Of a DNA stretch of 38,123 nucleotides, positions 1 through 9,230 are shown piece by piece. Position numbers and translations under genes: made by a program. The number at the start of each line of letters is the position of its first letter. The stretch's first letter is position 1. The stretch is taken from assembly GCA_016932595.1 (NCBI GenBank), contig JAFGCP010000087.1, positions 1 to 38,123 on the forward strand. Direction: 5' to 3'. Under the pieces are notes generated by a model. It had not been told where the DNA came from and made no database searches. It saw only the letters and a program-made list of their open reading frames with translations. This DNA comes from Deltaproteobacteria bacterium. GTDB lineage: Bacteria; Desulfobacterota; WTBG01; CAIYCZ01; CAIRTM01.

Positions 1-112
1 GTGTCCGGCACAAAAAGGTTTTGCAGGTTAAACAGGTTCTTTGTCCGTCCTACGGTTTTTTTGTAGCCTTTTCAGTGGGGATGCGTATTTAGTAGAAACC
101 ACCATTTTGGGG

Positions 113-877
113 ATGCATTCTATGCTGACACACACGACACTGCTTGCATTAAAAAAAGAGTTTTCCGACGCTCTGCTGGGCTATGAGCCAGGCCGGGTAT
201 TTGAACAGCATACATGGGAGTTTTCAACCCATAGCGGCAATGTTGCGATACAGGCCCTCAGGGGTTCGCTCTTTGAAAAGGCCTGCATCTCGGAGATAAC
301 GGCAACGGTTACGCTTCCCGGGCGCAGCCATGAGACCAGCATCGAGTGGCTGGGTGTGCAGATTTTTCCTGCAAACCCGCTGGTGCCCATGCTGACGGCG
401 GTATTCGAGCAGATACAGGAGCAGGGCGAGCAGCGGTGCCCGTGTTTTTTTGATGTGTATCCGGTTGTATCCTATCAGGAAGACCGGCTCGACCTTCATA
501 AGCTGCTTGCGGCTGTCAGTAAAAAATACAGCCGGGCCTATCCCGATCTCCCCGAAAGCTATCTGAAAATGTACCAGGTGCAGGAGCCCGGCATGGGTGT
601 TGGCTATGGCATCGGACTTGCCCTTTCAGGACAGGAAACAGCCCAGGACTTTTATGCCGAGGCTGCCCGGGCGATTCTTAGCGGCTATTTCCAGATTGTC
701 GACAGGCGCAAAGACAGTGTTTATACTCAGCAGCAGGCCGCAGACATGCAGGCCTATCGCAGCGCTATGGTGAAATTTGTTTTTATGGAAAACAGATTTT
801 TCAAGGGCGGTGTGCAACTGGGCATTCCGGCGGAAAGTTTCATGCTGCATATGCTGCCGCCGACCGCACGGTTTTAG
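113..877 (+). CDS. Divergent coproporphyrinogen III oxidase (HemF)-like protein
   Basis: ORF 41..877; ATG at 113 or 122 more likely than TTG at 41. Matches to the remembered HemF pattern: FEQHTWEFSTHSG, GVQIFPANPLVPM (cf. GVSLVVHPHNPYVPT), FQIVDRRKDSVYTQQQ...AYRSAMVKFVFMENRFFKGGVQLGIPAESFMLHMLPP (cf. [48 protein letters not shown]). Confidence 0.6.
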   Translation: MHSMLTHTTLLALKKEFSDALLGYEPGRVFEQHTWEFSTHSGNVAIQALRGSLFEKACISEITATVTLPGRSHETSIEWLGVQIFPANPLVPMLTAVFEQIQEQGEQRCPCFFDVYPVVSYQEDRLDLHKLLAAVSKKYSRAYPDLPESYLKMYQVQEPGMGVGYGIGLALSGQETAQDFYAEAARAILSGYFQIVDRRKDSVYTQQQAADMQAYRSAMVKFVFMENRFFKGGVQLGIPAESFMLHMLPPTARF

Positions 878-926
878 CATTTAATTAAATATTTTAGCCC
901 GCATAATCATTTTAAAATTAACACTT

Positions 927-1016
927 TATCCGTCCGCCCTGAGCCCGTCGAAGGGTTGAACGGATACATGCTAACTACAAGGCGTTCATGGTTCGACAAG
1001 CTCACCACGAACGCCT
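927..1016. repeat. REP-like palindrome pair (TATCCGT..ACGGATA and AGGCGTTC..GAACGCCT; cores GAGCCCGTCGA / TCGACAAGCTC in opposite orientation)
   Basis: Two adjacent inverted repeats at 927-966 and 980-1016 with cores of the common CCCTGAGC(C/T)TGTCGAAGGG-type intergenic repeat. Confidence 0.75.
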
Positions 1017-1081
1017 GTATTTTATGGCTACAAAAAAATGTTAAATGCTTTTTCATACGAAAGAAATGATAAGTTTTAAAG

Positions 1082-1118
1082 AAAGCCGGGATTCAACAGT
1101 GTTGAATCCCGGCTTTTT
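1082..1118. terminator. Bidirectional intrinsic terminator between convergent genes
   Basis: AAAGCCGGGATTCAAC-AGT-GTTGAATCCCGGCTTT: perfect 16-bp stem, 3-nt loop, flanking T/A runs. Confidence 0.93.
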
Positions 1119-1148
1119 AATACGATGATATGCTGTCTGAAGTGCTTT

Positions 1149-2441
1149 TTACAGCGCCTCGAACATTATATCGATGATATCGCGGATTTTCATTTTGGAG
1201 CCGCTTGCATCTATGCCGTCGGAAAGGTTCGCCTCGCACCAGGGGCAGGCAGTTGAAATGGTGCCGGCGCCCGTTGCTTCAGCTTCTTCAATGCGCTCTT
1301 TGGCAGTTGCGATGGCGAAATCCGGATAGGCTGATTTCGCGCCGCCGCCGGAGCCGCAGCACCAGGAATATTCCTTGATGCGCTCCATTTCCACTAGCTT
1401 CACTCCGGGGATAGCCTTGAGAATATTCCTCGGTGCGTCATATACGCCGTTGACGCCCCGGTTCATTTCACGCGGGGGCTCGGTCAGGCCATAGGCAATG
1501 CGTTTGCCTTCCCAGTGCTTGTAAGGCTCGCCGCGTCTGCCGAGATGGCAGGGATCATGCCAGGTGACCTGCAGGTCAAGGGGCTTTTTGAATTTTATTT
1601 TTCCAGCCTCGACAAGCTCGGCGATGAACTGCGTGGAGTGCTTGCATACATAGGGCAGATCCTTGGTGTCTTTTTTCAGCAGGTGCGCATACTTCTCCGA
1701 GAAGGTCATGAAGCAGCCGGGGCAGTTGGTCACAATGGTCTTGCAGCCAAGCTCCTCGAACATTTTGATGTTTTTCATGGCGATTTCTTCAAAGCTTTTC
1801 TTGTCGCCGACATTGTCCGCAATACCGCCGCAGCAGATTTCCTTGGCGCCGAGAATGCCGAAATCAACGCCTGCGGACTTAAGAAGCTGAGCTGTGCGCT
1901 GTGGAACGGTTTCAAAGCCCGGCTTATAGGCATAGGTGCAGCCGACATAGTAGAGCACGTCGGCCTTTTCGCCTGCCTTGGACAGGTCCTTAATGCCAAG
2001 CTTCTTTGCCCAGTTGGCGCGGCGCGTACGCGGCTGCTTCCAGACATTGTCATAGTTCATGATGCTCTGAATAAACTCCTTGTGAGCGGGCAGGGGGCCA
2101 ACTCCCTTTTCGCATGCCTCTTCACGCAGAGCATCGAGAACGCCGATGATGTCAAGATCCATGATGCGCTTGCAGTTGATATCGCAGGCAGCGCAGACGG
2201 GGCAGCGATAGATGATCTCAAGAAGTTTGTCTTTGTCCTCTTCCCAGTTGAGCTCACCTTTAAGAAGACCGGTGGTGATGTCATTTTTTCCCTGGGCTGC
2301 ATAGGCATCGTATTTTCCATACCAGACAGACGGACAGTTGCGGGAAAATCTATGGCTCTTGATTTCCCACAGATGCGACCATTTGCAGGTTGAGCATCTC
2401 TGGCAATGCCCCGCATCGTATTCAACTTTTTCTAATGCCAT
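1149..2441 (-). CDS. (Fe-S)-binding oxidoreductase, HdrD/heterodisulfide reductase-like with two CCG domains
   Basis: ORF 1149..2483; start set at 2441 (MALEKVEYD, preceded by AGGAG). CxxCxxC near N-terminus, CPVCAACDINC, two CCG-type motifs (ICCGG..NCPGC; WCCGSGGG..CPWC). Confidence 0.85.
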   Translation of the reverse strand: MALEKVEYDAGHCQRCSTCKWSHLWEIKSHRFSRNCPSVWYGKYDAYAAQGKNDITTGLLKGELNWEEDKDKLLEIIYRCPVCAACDINCKRIMDLDIIGVLDALREEACEKGVGPLPAHKEFIQSIMNYDNVWKQPRTRRANWAKKLGIKDLSKAGEKADVLYYVGCTYAYKPGFETVPQRTAQLLKSAGVDFGILGAKEICCGGIADNVGDKKSFEEIAMKNIKMFEELGCKTIVTNCPGCFMTFSEKYAHLLKKDTKDLPYVCKHSTQFIAELVEAGKIKFKKPLDLQVTWHDPCHLGRRGEPYKHWEGKRIAYGLTEPPREMNRGVNGVYDAPRNILKAIPGVKLVEMERIKEYSWCCGSGGGAKSAYPDFAIATAKERIEEAEATGAGTISTACPWCEANLSDGIDASGSKMKIRDIIDIMFEAL

Positions 2442-2612
2442 CAGTTGCTTCTCCTTTCTGAAACTTTGATTTTTGCCGTGCATACGTACGCGGCTCGTAT
2501 TTTACTTAGCGTAAAACTAATTAACCATAGCATATTTTTAGCCGCCTGGAAAATACTTTTTGATGCCAGAGGCTAGAGAAAAAAATACTAAAGTATTTTC
2601 AATAATTTGTTG

Positions 2613-3068
2613 CTACTGCTCAATGCGCGGCACTATTTTTTCTTCGATATTGCACAGTACTTTGCGCAGCAGATTTTCAAGCGTTGAAACATCCTCCTGG
2701 GTAAAACTGCCGGCTATATCACGGGCTGCTTCCGACTGCATTTTCATCAGATTTTCTTTGATCTCCCAGGCCATGGGGGTCAGGTAGACCTGTATGACGC
2801 GGCGGTCCCGCAGGCTTCGCTTGCGCACCAGCAGTTTTTTCTTTTCCATGCGGTCGATAATGCCGGTTATTGTTGGCCCATCACGGGACAGGCGGCGCCC
2901 GAGCTCACTCAGAACAACGCCGTCTTCGACCCAGAGGGTCACGAGCACCTCAAACTGCGGCGGCGTAATCTCGAATTTTTTCATGTTCGATTCAAGGAAT
3001 CGCCGCATATAGCGGTGTATCACGCCGATCAGTTCATTTACGTTCTTGAATGTTACTGCATCTTCCAT
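2613..3068 (-). CDS. MarR family transcriptional regulator
   Basis: winged-HTH pattern: ITPPQFEVLVTLWVEDGVVLSELGRRLSRDGPTITGIIDRMEKKKLLVRKRSLRDRRVIQVYLT. Confidence 0.9.
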   Translation of the reverse strand: MEDAVTFKNVNELIGVIHRYMRRFLESNMKKFEITPPQFEVLVTLWVEDGVVLSELGRRLSRDGPTITGIIDRMEKKKLLVRKRSLRDRRVIQVYLTPMAWEIKENLMKMQSEAARDIAGSFTQEDVSTLENLLRKVLCNIEEKIVPRIEQ

Positions 3069-3124
3069 AGTCCGTCTCTTCGTTAAAAGTTACATATGTT
3101 TTATATTTTTAGAAAGGCCGCGCT

Positions 3125-4744
3125 TTATTTGTATTGCAGGCCCTTTTGCTCGATAAGCACGCCGGTGACGCGTGAAAGATTGACAATGCTTTTGCTGTGC
3201 TCGGATTTTGCCAGCGCAAGCGTGCTCTTTGCCTGAGCAACATCGCGCTGAAAGTCTAACACATCGCGGGCTGTTGACATGCCGACTTCGTATTTCTTCT
3301 GCTCTGCCCAGAGCTTTTCTTTTGTAAAGGTAAGGTTTGCTGTGGCGGAATCAATAACTTTATAACTTGTATCAAGCCTCCTGAGCGCTTCGCGAACATC
3401 GTTGATAACGATATTTTCGACCGATTTCATGTTTGTTACAGCCTGTTCCGATTGCAGCCGTGCTTTCTGGTACTGGCTTTTGGCAATATTGTTCTCAATC
3501 GGTACTTCAAACTTTACGCCTATGACATAGTTGTAAAAGTCGCCGCTGAGCATTTCGCTGCGCGCTTTATCCCATTGCCCGTTGTACGGACTTTTGGTCC
3601 CTTGATAAAAGGGGCCAAAGACGCCGGCGGTAGATGAAGGCGTTCCGGCTATGCCGCTTGTGCCCATTGAACCGAACAGGGAAAGATTGGGCAGTTTCTG
3701 GTTTTTAGCGTATTTGAGCTGCAGTTCCGATGCCCGGATGCCCAGCTGTGCCTGCTTCAAATCCGGCCGGTTTTCAAAGGCCGTTTTTACGCAATCATCA
3801 ACTGATGGTTTTATGTTGATGACATTGGGCAGGTCTGAGGGAAATATTTCAATATCCCAGTACTCCTTTTGATCATAGAGATTAAGAGCAGCCTTCAGAT
3901 AGTCCTCGGCAGCCTGAACCGCGGCCTGCGCAACGATGACTTCCTGTTTGCGCTGGGCAACATTGGCATCGGCCTGATGGATTTCTATGGGCGCCAGCGC
4001 CCCGGCTTCGATGCGAATTTTGAATTCGCGCTGCAGTTCCTCGGCCTGCTTAAGGGAGTCCTGCTTGGCCAGCAAATCCTGGTTCCTGTAATAAAGGTCC
4101 CAGTAAAAAGCCTCTATCTGGTACATGACATTCATAACCTGATCGCGGAACTCGTATTCCGATGTTTCGTAATTAAGATTGGCGATTTTTATAAATGTTT
4201 CATTAATGCCGATGCCGAAATCCTTCAGCAGGGGCTGGGTAAGCGACAAAGCGATAGTGTTTTTGAACTGCGGCTTCAGTCCCTGAAAGCTTGTGTCTGT
4301 CAGATATTCTTCATTGGTCGTTTTCAGTTCCGCCTGGGTTCCCGTCAGAAATTTTTTCTGCAGCTTGCCTTCCCAGTTATGCCGTTCCTCTTTGACCACG
4401 GGGCTGGAAGTGCTGCCCAGTGCATTGCCTGTTTGCGTCACGCTGCGATTTTTTTGATATTGCGTGCTTAAGAGCGTGTCGAATTTACCTTCTTCAAGCT
4501 GTATGCCTGTTTCGGTAATGCCCGGGGTATAGCTGGCAAACTGTATGTTCAGGTTGTTTTTCAGACCCAGCAACAGGACGCTCTTCAGCGGCATTTCAAC
4601 CCTGTTGTTTTTTATGGCAAGGGCAGGTTCAGATATAGGGCCAGTATCCGTAACCGGATCGAGAGCAAAGCCGGTTGCAGGTTTTAAGCAAAAAACGCAA
4701 ACCATGAAGGCAACTGTACTTATTAAACGAAGAATATTTTTCAT
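3125..4744 (-). CDS. TolC family outer membrane protein
   Basis: ORF 3125..4774; start MKNILRLISTVAF at 4744 with signal peptide; TolC-type coiled-coil repeats and RPDLKQAQLGIRASELQLKYAKNQKLPNLSLFGS motif. Confidence 0.88.
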   Translation of the reverse strand: MKNILRLISTVAFMVCVFCLKPATGFALDPVTDTGPISEPALAIKNNRVEMPLKSVLLLGLKNNLNIQFASYTPGITETGIQLEEGKFDTLLSTQYQKNRSVTQTGNALGSTSSPVVKEERHNWEGKLQKKFLTGTQAELKTTNEEYLTDTSFQGLKPQFKNTIALSLTQPLLKDFGIGINETFIKIANLNYETSEYEFRDQVMNVMYQIEAFYWDLYYRNQDLLAKQDSLKQAEELQREFKIRIEAGALAPIEIHQADANVAQRKQEVIVAQAAVQAAEDYLKAALNLYDQKEYWDIEIFPSDLPNVINIKPSVDDCVKTAFENRPDLKQAQLGIRASELQLKYAKNQKLPNLSLFGSMGTSGIAGTPSSTAGVFGPFYQGTKSPYNGQWDKARSEMLSGDFYNYVIGVKFEVPIENNIAKSQYQKARLQSEQAVTNMKSVENIVINDVREALRRLDTSYKVIDSATANLTFTKEKLWAEQKKYEVGMSTARDVLDFQRDVAQAKSTLALAKSEHSKSIVNLSRVTGVLIEQKGLQYK

Positions 4745-5120
4745 GTCGTTACCCATTCTTTGATTTGTGTGCAATTAGATAGTACACTAAATCTTTTAAT
4801 TATCAACAATTTTTATTTTTTTTCAACCGCTGACGGATAAAGCTAAAACTTAAAATAAATGAAAATATAAATTTTGCAATAAAAAAAATAATTTTGACAA
4901 TACTATTGCTGCTAAGTTTAGCACTGCGTAATAATTCAGCAAATGAAATCTCAGCATGAATTTGATGCTGTTTGCGAAGAATGCCCCAGTGCAATCAATG
5001 AAATCTGGAAACGATAAACTGTGCTTTGCTATTGGAATACCGGCGCTGCTTGAAGTTGTATCAATTCTTTCAATGACAGTGGGCCGTGACATTTCAAAGT
5101 ATGTATTGTGTCCGCTTTGC

Positions 5121-5170
5121 AGGAGCGCATTTTATGCGCGATCGTTTCGTGGCTGAAGCCGCTCCTACAG
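5121..5170. repeat. REP-like composite palindrome (AGGAGCG-[GCGCATTTTATGCGC]-[GGCTGAAGCC]-CGCTCCT)
   Basis: Outer arms AGGAGCG 5122-5128 / CGCTCCT 5161-5167 enclosing two small hairpins; resembles the TGTAGGAGCGGCTTCAGCC-type REP. Confidence 0.75.
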
Positions 5171-5344
5171 TAGGAAACTGTCAAAATGAATTGTCATGGC
5201 CTCCTAGTTCAGTACTTATTGCTCCAAATTTATAATAGTTAGCATACAGTTTTTATGGGGATGGACGCAAGTTGAATTTGTTTATCTGAAAATTTATTTT
5301 TTAAAGCATAACGAGATGGAGTTATAACAGACAAAAATAGATGA

Positions 5345-6106
5345 TCATTTGCCGTAGCCGGATATTTTTATCATGAATGCGGCAACAGCTGTATTGAAAG
5401 CATCAACCGCCTCAACCATGAGCACATGGCCTGCATGCTCAATGACATGAAATGAGGCATTTGGTAGCATACAGGCAAGCTGCTCAGGCAAATCGCGCGG
5501 GGTGATACAGTCTGCGCTGCCCCAGAGCACCAGCGCCGGTACCTGGATCGCGGAAATCCAGGCCGTGCTGTTAAAGGCGCCTGCCGCCAGCAGGTCTGCA
5601 TGCAGCGCCGGGCCGCTCACTTTTTTTAGCATGTCATAGCCCTGACGGATTGACGCGGGAATTGCATCACTGTTAAGGCGTTCCACATCCACGCCGTTTT
5701 CATGCAGTTCACGGTAGGAGCTTGAGAGTTTGAACCCGGCGCCGGTTGCAATAAGAAGTATTCCTTTGAGCTTCTCAGGAAACAGCCGCGAATACTCCTG
5801 CACGATGGCCCCGCCGAAGGAGTGGCCCATCAGAAAAAATGTATCAAGCTCCAGCGCCAGCGCAAACCTGTCAATCCAGCGCGCATAGGCTTCAGCGCTT
5901 TCAAGCGCAGCGCCTTCGCTTGCGCCGTGGCCGGGAAGATCAGGGGCAATAATGCGAAACTGTTTGCTGAGCCTGCTTACCTGATAGCCCCACACTACGC
6001 TGTCGGCGCCGGAGCCGTGCACACAGACAGCGGCGGGAGTATCAGGAGATGCCCGCTTTGACATGCGGTAGTGCGCTGTGCAGTTGTCAATGGTGATGGT
6101 CGGCAT
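5345..6106 (-). CDS. Alpha/beta fold hydrolase
   Basis: VHGSGADSVVWGYQ, IAPDLPGHGASEG, GHSFGG nucleophile elbow, GSADCITP, HAGH. Confidence 0.9.
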   Translation of the reverse strand: MPTITIDNCTAHYRMSKRASPDTPAAVCVHGSGADSVVWGYQVSRLSKQFRIIAPDLPGHGASEGAALESAEAYARWIDRFALALELDTFFLMGHSFGGAIVQEYSRLFPEKLKGILLIATGAGFKLSSSYRELHENGVDVERLNSDAIPASIRQGYDMLKKVSGPALHADLLAAGAFNSTAWISAIQVPALVLWGSADCITPRDLPEQLACMLPNASFHVIEHAGHVLMVEAVDAFNTAVAAFMIKISGYGK

Positions 6107-6120
6107 GATATATCAAAAAA

Positions 6121-7074
6121 TTACGGATTCCACAGATACATGAACCGCACAGGCAGATATGCCAGGAAGTCGTTTTCGCCGAAATTAAAGACGCTGAAAC
6201 TGGTCTGGGAGTAAATATTGTTTTTATAGGCAGACGGGCGGTAATAGGTGATGATGCGGGCTTCCTCGATATCTGTTTCTTTTTTGGTGATCTCGATGGC
6301 ATCGTCGAGGTAGCCGATATCATCGATAAGCTGATAGTCCAGAGCCTGCTTTGCCGTAAACACGCGTCCATCGGCAAGGGGTTTTACTTCATCAAGGGAG
6401 AGTTCATTTCTTCCCTGCACGACAGCATCCATAAACTGCCGGTGCAGGGAGTCGATAATATCCTGCATGATTTTTCGTTCCTCGTCCGTCATGGGTCTGA
6501 ATGGCGAGAGAATATCTTTCATGTCTCCTGCCTTGACCGTATCATCCAGCACTCCCAGTTTGTCCAGCAGGCCCTTGACATTAAACTTCAACGCAATAAC
6601 GCCGATGCTGCCCGTAACCGTGGTCGGATGCGCAACGACAGTATCTGCAGCACAGGCTATATAGTAGCCGCCGGATGCTGCAATATCCATAAGTGATGCG
6701 GTGACAAATATTTTATTTTTCTCCTTGAACTTTAGTATCTCCTTGTAGATGATATCGCTTGCCGTGACCGTGCCGCCGGGGCTGTTTATTTTAAGTATGA
6801 TGGCTTTGATGCGGTCGTCTTCGGCTGCCTGGGTCAGTTCCTCCTTGACGCGAGCCACCATATCCGGCCCTGAGTCAAGATCGGCGAATGACCGTTTCTT
6901 TTCCGAGGAGATAACGCCTGAAATATCAATGAGCAGTATCTTGTCGCGGCCTTCGCCTTCGAGCACCTTTTCTTCCAGGGGCAGAGTCCTGGATGAAAGC
7001 GGTATTGAAATAAACGCGCATCCCTGAATAAGGCATACGGCCAGCAGGCAGATAAACATGCTTCGAAAATTCAT
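6121..7074 (-). CDS. sppA: Signal peptide peptidase SppA (S49), lipoprotein-type N-terminus
   Basis: NSPGGTVTASDIIY, MDIAASGGYYIACAAD, TGSIGVIA, KAGDMKDILSPFR; N-terminal MNFRSMFICLLAVCLIQGC lipobox-like. Confidence 0.88.
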   Translation of the reverse strand: MNFRSMFICLLAVCLIQGCAFISIPLSSRTLPLEEKVLEGEGRDKILLIDISGVISSEKKRSFADLDSGPDMVARVKEELTQAAEDDRIKAIILKINSPGGTVTASDIIYKEILKFKEKNKIFVTASLMDIAASGGYYIACAADTVVAHPTTVTGSIGVIALKFNVKGLLDKLGVLDDTVKAGDMKDILSPFRPMTDEERKIMQDIIDSLHRQFMDAVVQGRNELSLDEVKPLADGRVFTAKQALDYQLIDDIGYLDDAIEITKKETDIEEARIITYYRPSAYKNNIYSQTSFSVFNFGENDFLAYLPVRFMYLWNP

Positions 7075-7271
7075 TTCGGTGCTCCCCTTTGATTGCCGGT
7101 GCGGTAACAGTTCTTAAATTGTCTACAAACATAATTTTTTTTGCCATAAAGGTCAAGCAATCACTGCAAAGAATGCTTTTATCCGGAAAACAGCCTTGAG
7201 CAAAAAGGCAAACACTGGTATAGTGATTAGATTAAAATTACAGGGGGATGCGGATAAGAACAGGAAACACT

Positions 7272-7955
7272 ATGGAGAAAAGTGAAAGCTGGGTAATCGA
7301 TATCGACAGGATCGGTTATACTGAGGCTTTTGAACTGCAAAAAAAGCTGGTTGATGCCCGCAGCAGGGATGAAATAAAGGACACCTTTATACTTTTACAG
7401 CACACTCCCGTAGTTACCGCTAACCGGGAGGCAACCTTCAGGAATATCATCGCCCCCCAGGAGATTCTTTCCGAGCACGGCATTGAAGTGTGCAAAACCG
7501 ACCGCGGGGGCGATGTAACCTATCACGGGCCCGGACAGATTACCGGGTATATCATTCTCGATCTGAAGCAGCACGGCAAGGATTTACATGCCTATATCCG
7601 CAATGTGGAGCAGCTGCTCATCAATACCCTGGCGGAATATGGCATTAATTCCGGTCGTGACCCGAAGCACCCGGGCGTCTGGGTCGGAAGCAGTAAAATT
7701 GCCGCAATCGGGATTGCCGTAAAGAGCGGCTGGATAACCATGCATGGTTTTGCTCTGAATGTGAGCCCGAATATGGACCACTATAAAATGATTATAGCCT
7801 GCGGTATCAAGGATAAAGGGGTTACCAGCATGAATGCGGTTCTGGGCCGTGAGGTCGATATACATGAAGTCAAACAGCGCCTGGTCAGGCAGTATGCATT
7901 GATTTTTTCTGCCCGGCCGAAGGCTATTGCAAGGGAGGACCTTCCGTGGTCATAA
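7272..7955 (+). CDS. lipB: Lipoyl(octanoyl) transferase LipB
   Basis: ORF 7248..7955; CKTDRGGDVTYHGPGQITGYIILDLK, HPGVWVGSSKIAAIGIAV..WITMHGFALNV. Start 7272 (MEKSES) or 7248. Confidence 0.95.
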   Translation: MEKSESWVIDIDRIGYTEAFELQKKLVDARSRDEIKDTFILLQHTPVVTANREATFRNIIAPQEILSEHGIEVCKTDRGGDVTYHGPGQITGYIILDLKQHGKDLHAYIRNVEQLLINTLAEYGINSGRDPKHPGVWVGSSKIAAIGIAVKSGWITMHGFALNVSPNMDHYKMIIACGIKDKGVTSMNAVLGREVDIHEVKQRLVRQYALIFSARPKAIAREDLPWS

Positions 7956-8827
7956 CAAAAAAGCCAGAATGGATACGCGTTAAGGGTGTTGACGAGCGCG
8001 TTTTGAAAGAAATGAAAGCACTGCTGGACCGCTATCACCTGCACACGGTCTGCGAAAGCGCCGTTTGCCCCAATATGGGCAGCTGCTTCAAGGCTGGAAC
8101 GGCAACATTCATGATACTGGGCAATATCTGCACCCGAAACTGCGCCTTCTGCGGGGTAGCAACCGGCAAGCCGCTTGATCCCGACCCGGAGGAGCCGGAA
8201 AATGTAGCACTGGCATCGCGGGACCTGAAGCTCAAGCATGTGGTCGTTACGTCGGTCACACGCGATGATCTGCCCGATGGCGGGGCAGGGCAGTTTGCAA
8301 AAACCATTGCAGCCATTAATCGCATACTGCCCGAGGCAACTACGGATGTTCTTATCCCCGATTTGAAGGCATCAATTGATAATCTGAAAATCGTGATTGA
8401 TGCCCGGCCGGATATCCTTGCGCATAATCTTGAAACCGTACCGAGGCTGTACCTTGCCATGCGGCAGGGCGCAAGCTATGAAAATTCGCTGCAGGTGCTG
8501 GCGAATTCAAAAAAATTAAATCCTGATGTCTGCACGAAATCCGGTGTTATGCTCGGCGTAGGCGAGAAGCGCGAGGAGGTTATCGGCGTGATGCGCGACT
8601 TGAGCAGCGTGGGTTGTGATTTTTTGACTATCGGGCAGTACCTGCGTCCGGCTGCTGAAAATCTCGAAGTCACGGAGTTCATAACGCCCGAAGCATTTGA
8701 AGAATACCGCGTACTGGGCTATGAGATGGGCTTTCGCTATGTTGCCTCATCGCCCTTTGTTCGCAGTTCATTTCATGCTGAGGAGGCGCTTAAAGCCATC
8801 GGCTATTGCCATACACCTGCAAACTGA
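7946..8827 (+). CDS. lipA: Lipoyl synthase LipA
   Basis: GTG start overlapping lipB by 10 nt; CESAVCPNMGSC and CTRNCAFC cluster motifs; C-terminal RSSFHAEE. Confidence 0.96.
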   Translation: MVITKKPEWIRVKGVDERVLKEMKALLDRYHLHTVCESAVCPNMGSCFKAGTATFMILGNICTRNCAFCGVATGKPLDPDPEEPENVALASRDLKLKHVVVTSVTRDDLPDGGAGQFAKTIAAINRILPEATTDVLIPDLKASIDNLKIVIDARPDILAHNLETVPRLYLAMRQGASYENSLQVLANSKKLNPDVCTKSGVMLGVGEKREEVIGVMRDLSSVGCDFLTIGQYLRPAAENLEVTEFITPEAFEEYRVLGYEMGFRYVASSPFVRSSFHAEEALKAIGYCHTPAN

Positions 8828-8838
8828 GCATTGCACAG

Positions 8839-8868
8839 CGAGCTCCCGGACTCCGGGGGCTTTTTTTA
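8839..8868 (+). terminator. Intrinsic terminator after lipA
   Basis: GAGCTCCCGGACTCCGGGGGCTTTTTTT: GC-rich stem with one wobble followed by T7. Confidence 0.8.
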
Positions 8869-8940
8869 CGGTACAATTTCACACTATATCAGTCCGCCTC
8901 ACCCGCATACTGCCCATGTACTGTTCCGTTTTCGTGATGT

Positions 8941-8991
8941 ATTTTTAAACCAGGCCCTTGGTTTAAAAATAGCAGGAAAGCCACCAAGGGC
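8941..8991. repeat. Perfect 12-bp inverted repeat with a competing downstream partner
   Basis: ATTTTTAAACCA-GGCCCT-TGGTTTAAAAAT (8941-8970); GCCCTTGG (8954-8961) is also complementary to CCAAGGGC (8984-8991). Confidence 0.8.
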
Positions 8992-9214
8992 ATGCTACAC
9001 TGTTAGATTAGTCCATACTGAAAACGAACTCGCGCATGAGTCTTTTGAGAAGTATGATACCCGTCAATATATTACAATAATGAAATGGTGCTTTACAAAA
9101 ATGTCATAATAGGGCTAACCAAACAACACCTGCTCCTGCTTAACTGTTTCTGCTTTTGCTGCCTGTTTTTAAATTACTGTTAATTTTCAATGTGTTACCG
9201 GTTTGATTTGATCA

Positions 9215-9230
9215 TGGCATCGCTTTTGCA
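9215..9230 (+). promoter_or_regulatory. Putative sigma54 (-24/-12) promoter of the glutamate synthase operon
   Basis: TGGCAT-CGCTT-TTGCA; GG (9216-9217) to GC (9228-9229) spacing of 10 nt; about 70 nt upstream of the first CDS. Confidence 0.72.

Noticed and set aside
984-1000. GGTTCGA resembling a tRNA T-loop
   Set aside because: Part of the REP-like palindrome; no cloverleaf arms around it.
1515-2393. 292-aa ORF on + strand antisense to the HdrD-like gene
   Set aside because: Codon-shadow ORF; the minus strand encodes a clear Fe-S protein with conserved cysteines, and the + translation resembles no family.
4850-5092. Overlapping short minus-strand ORFs (63 and 80 aa) in the AT-rich tolC-hydrolase gap, possibly a transposase remnant
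   Set aside because: No recognisable transposase motif, inverted repeats or target duplication; low-complexity AT-rich translation.
8831-9109. 92-aa ORF after lipA
   Set aside because: Runs through the lipA terminator and the 8941 inverted repeat; no domain.
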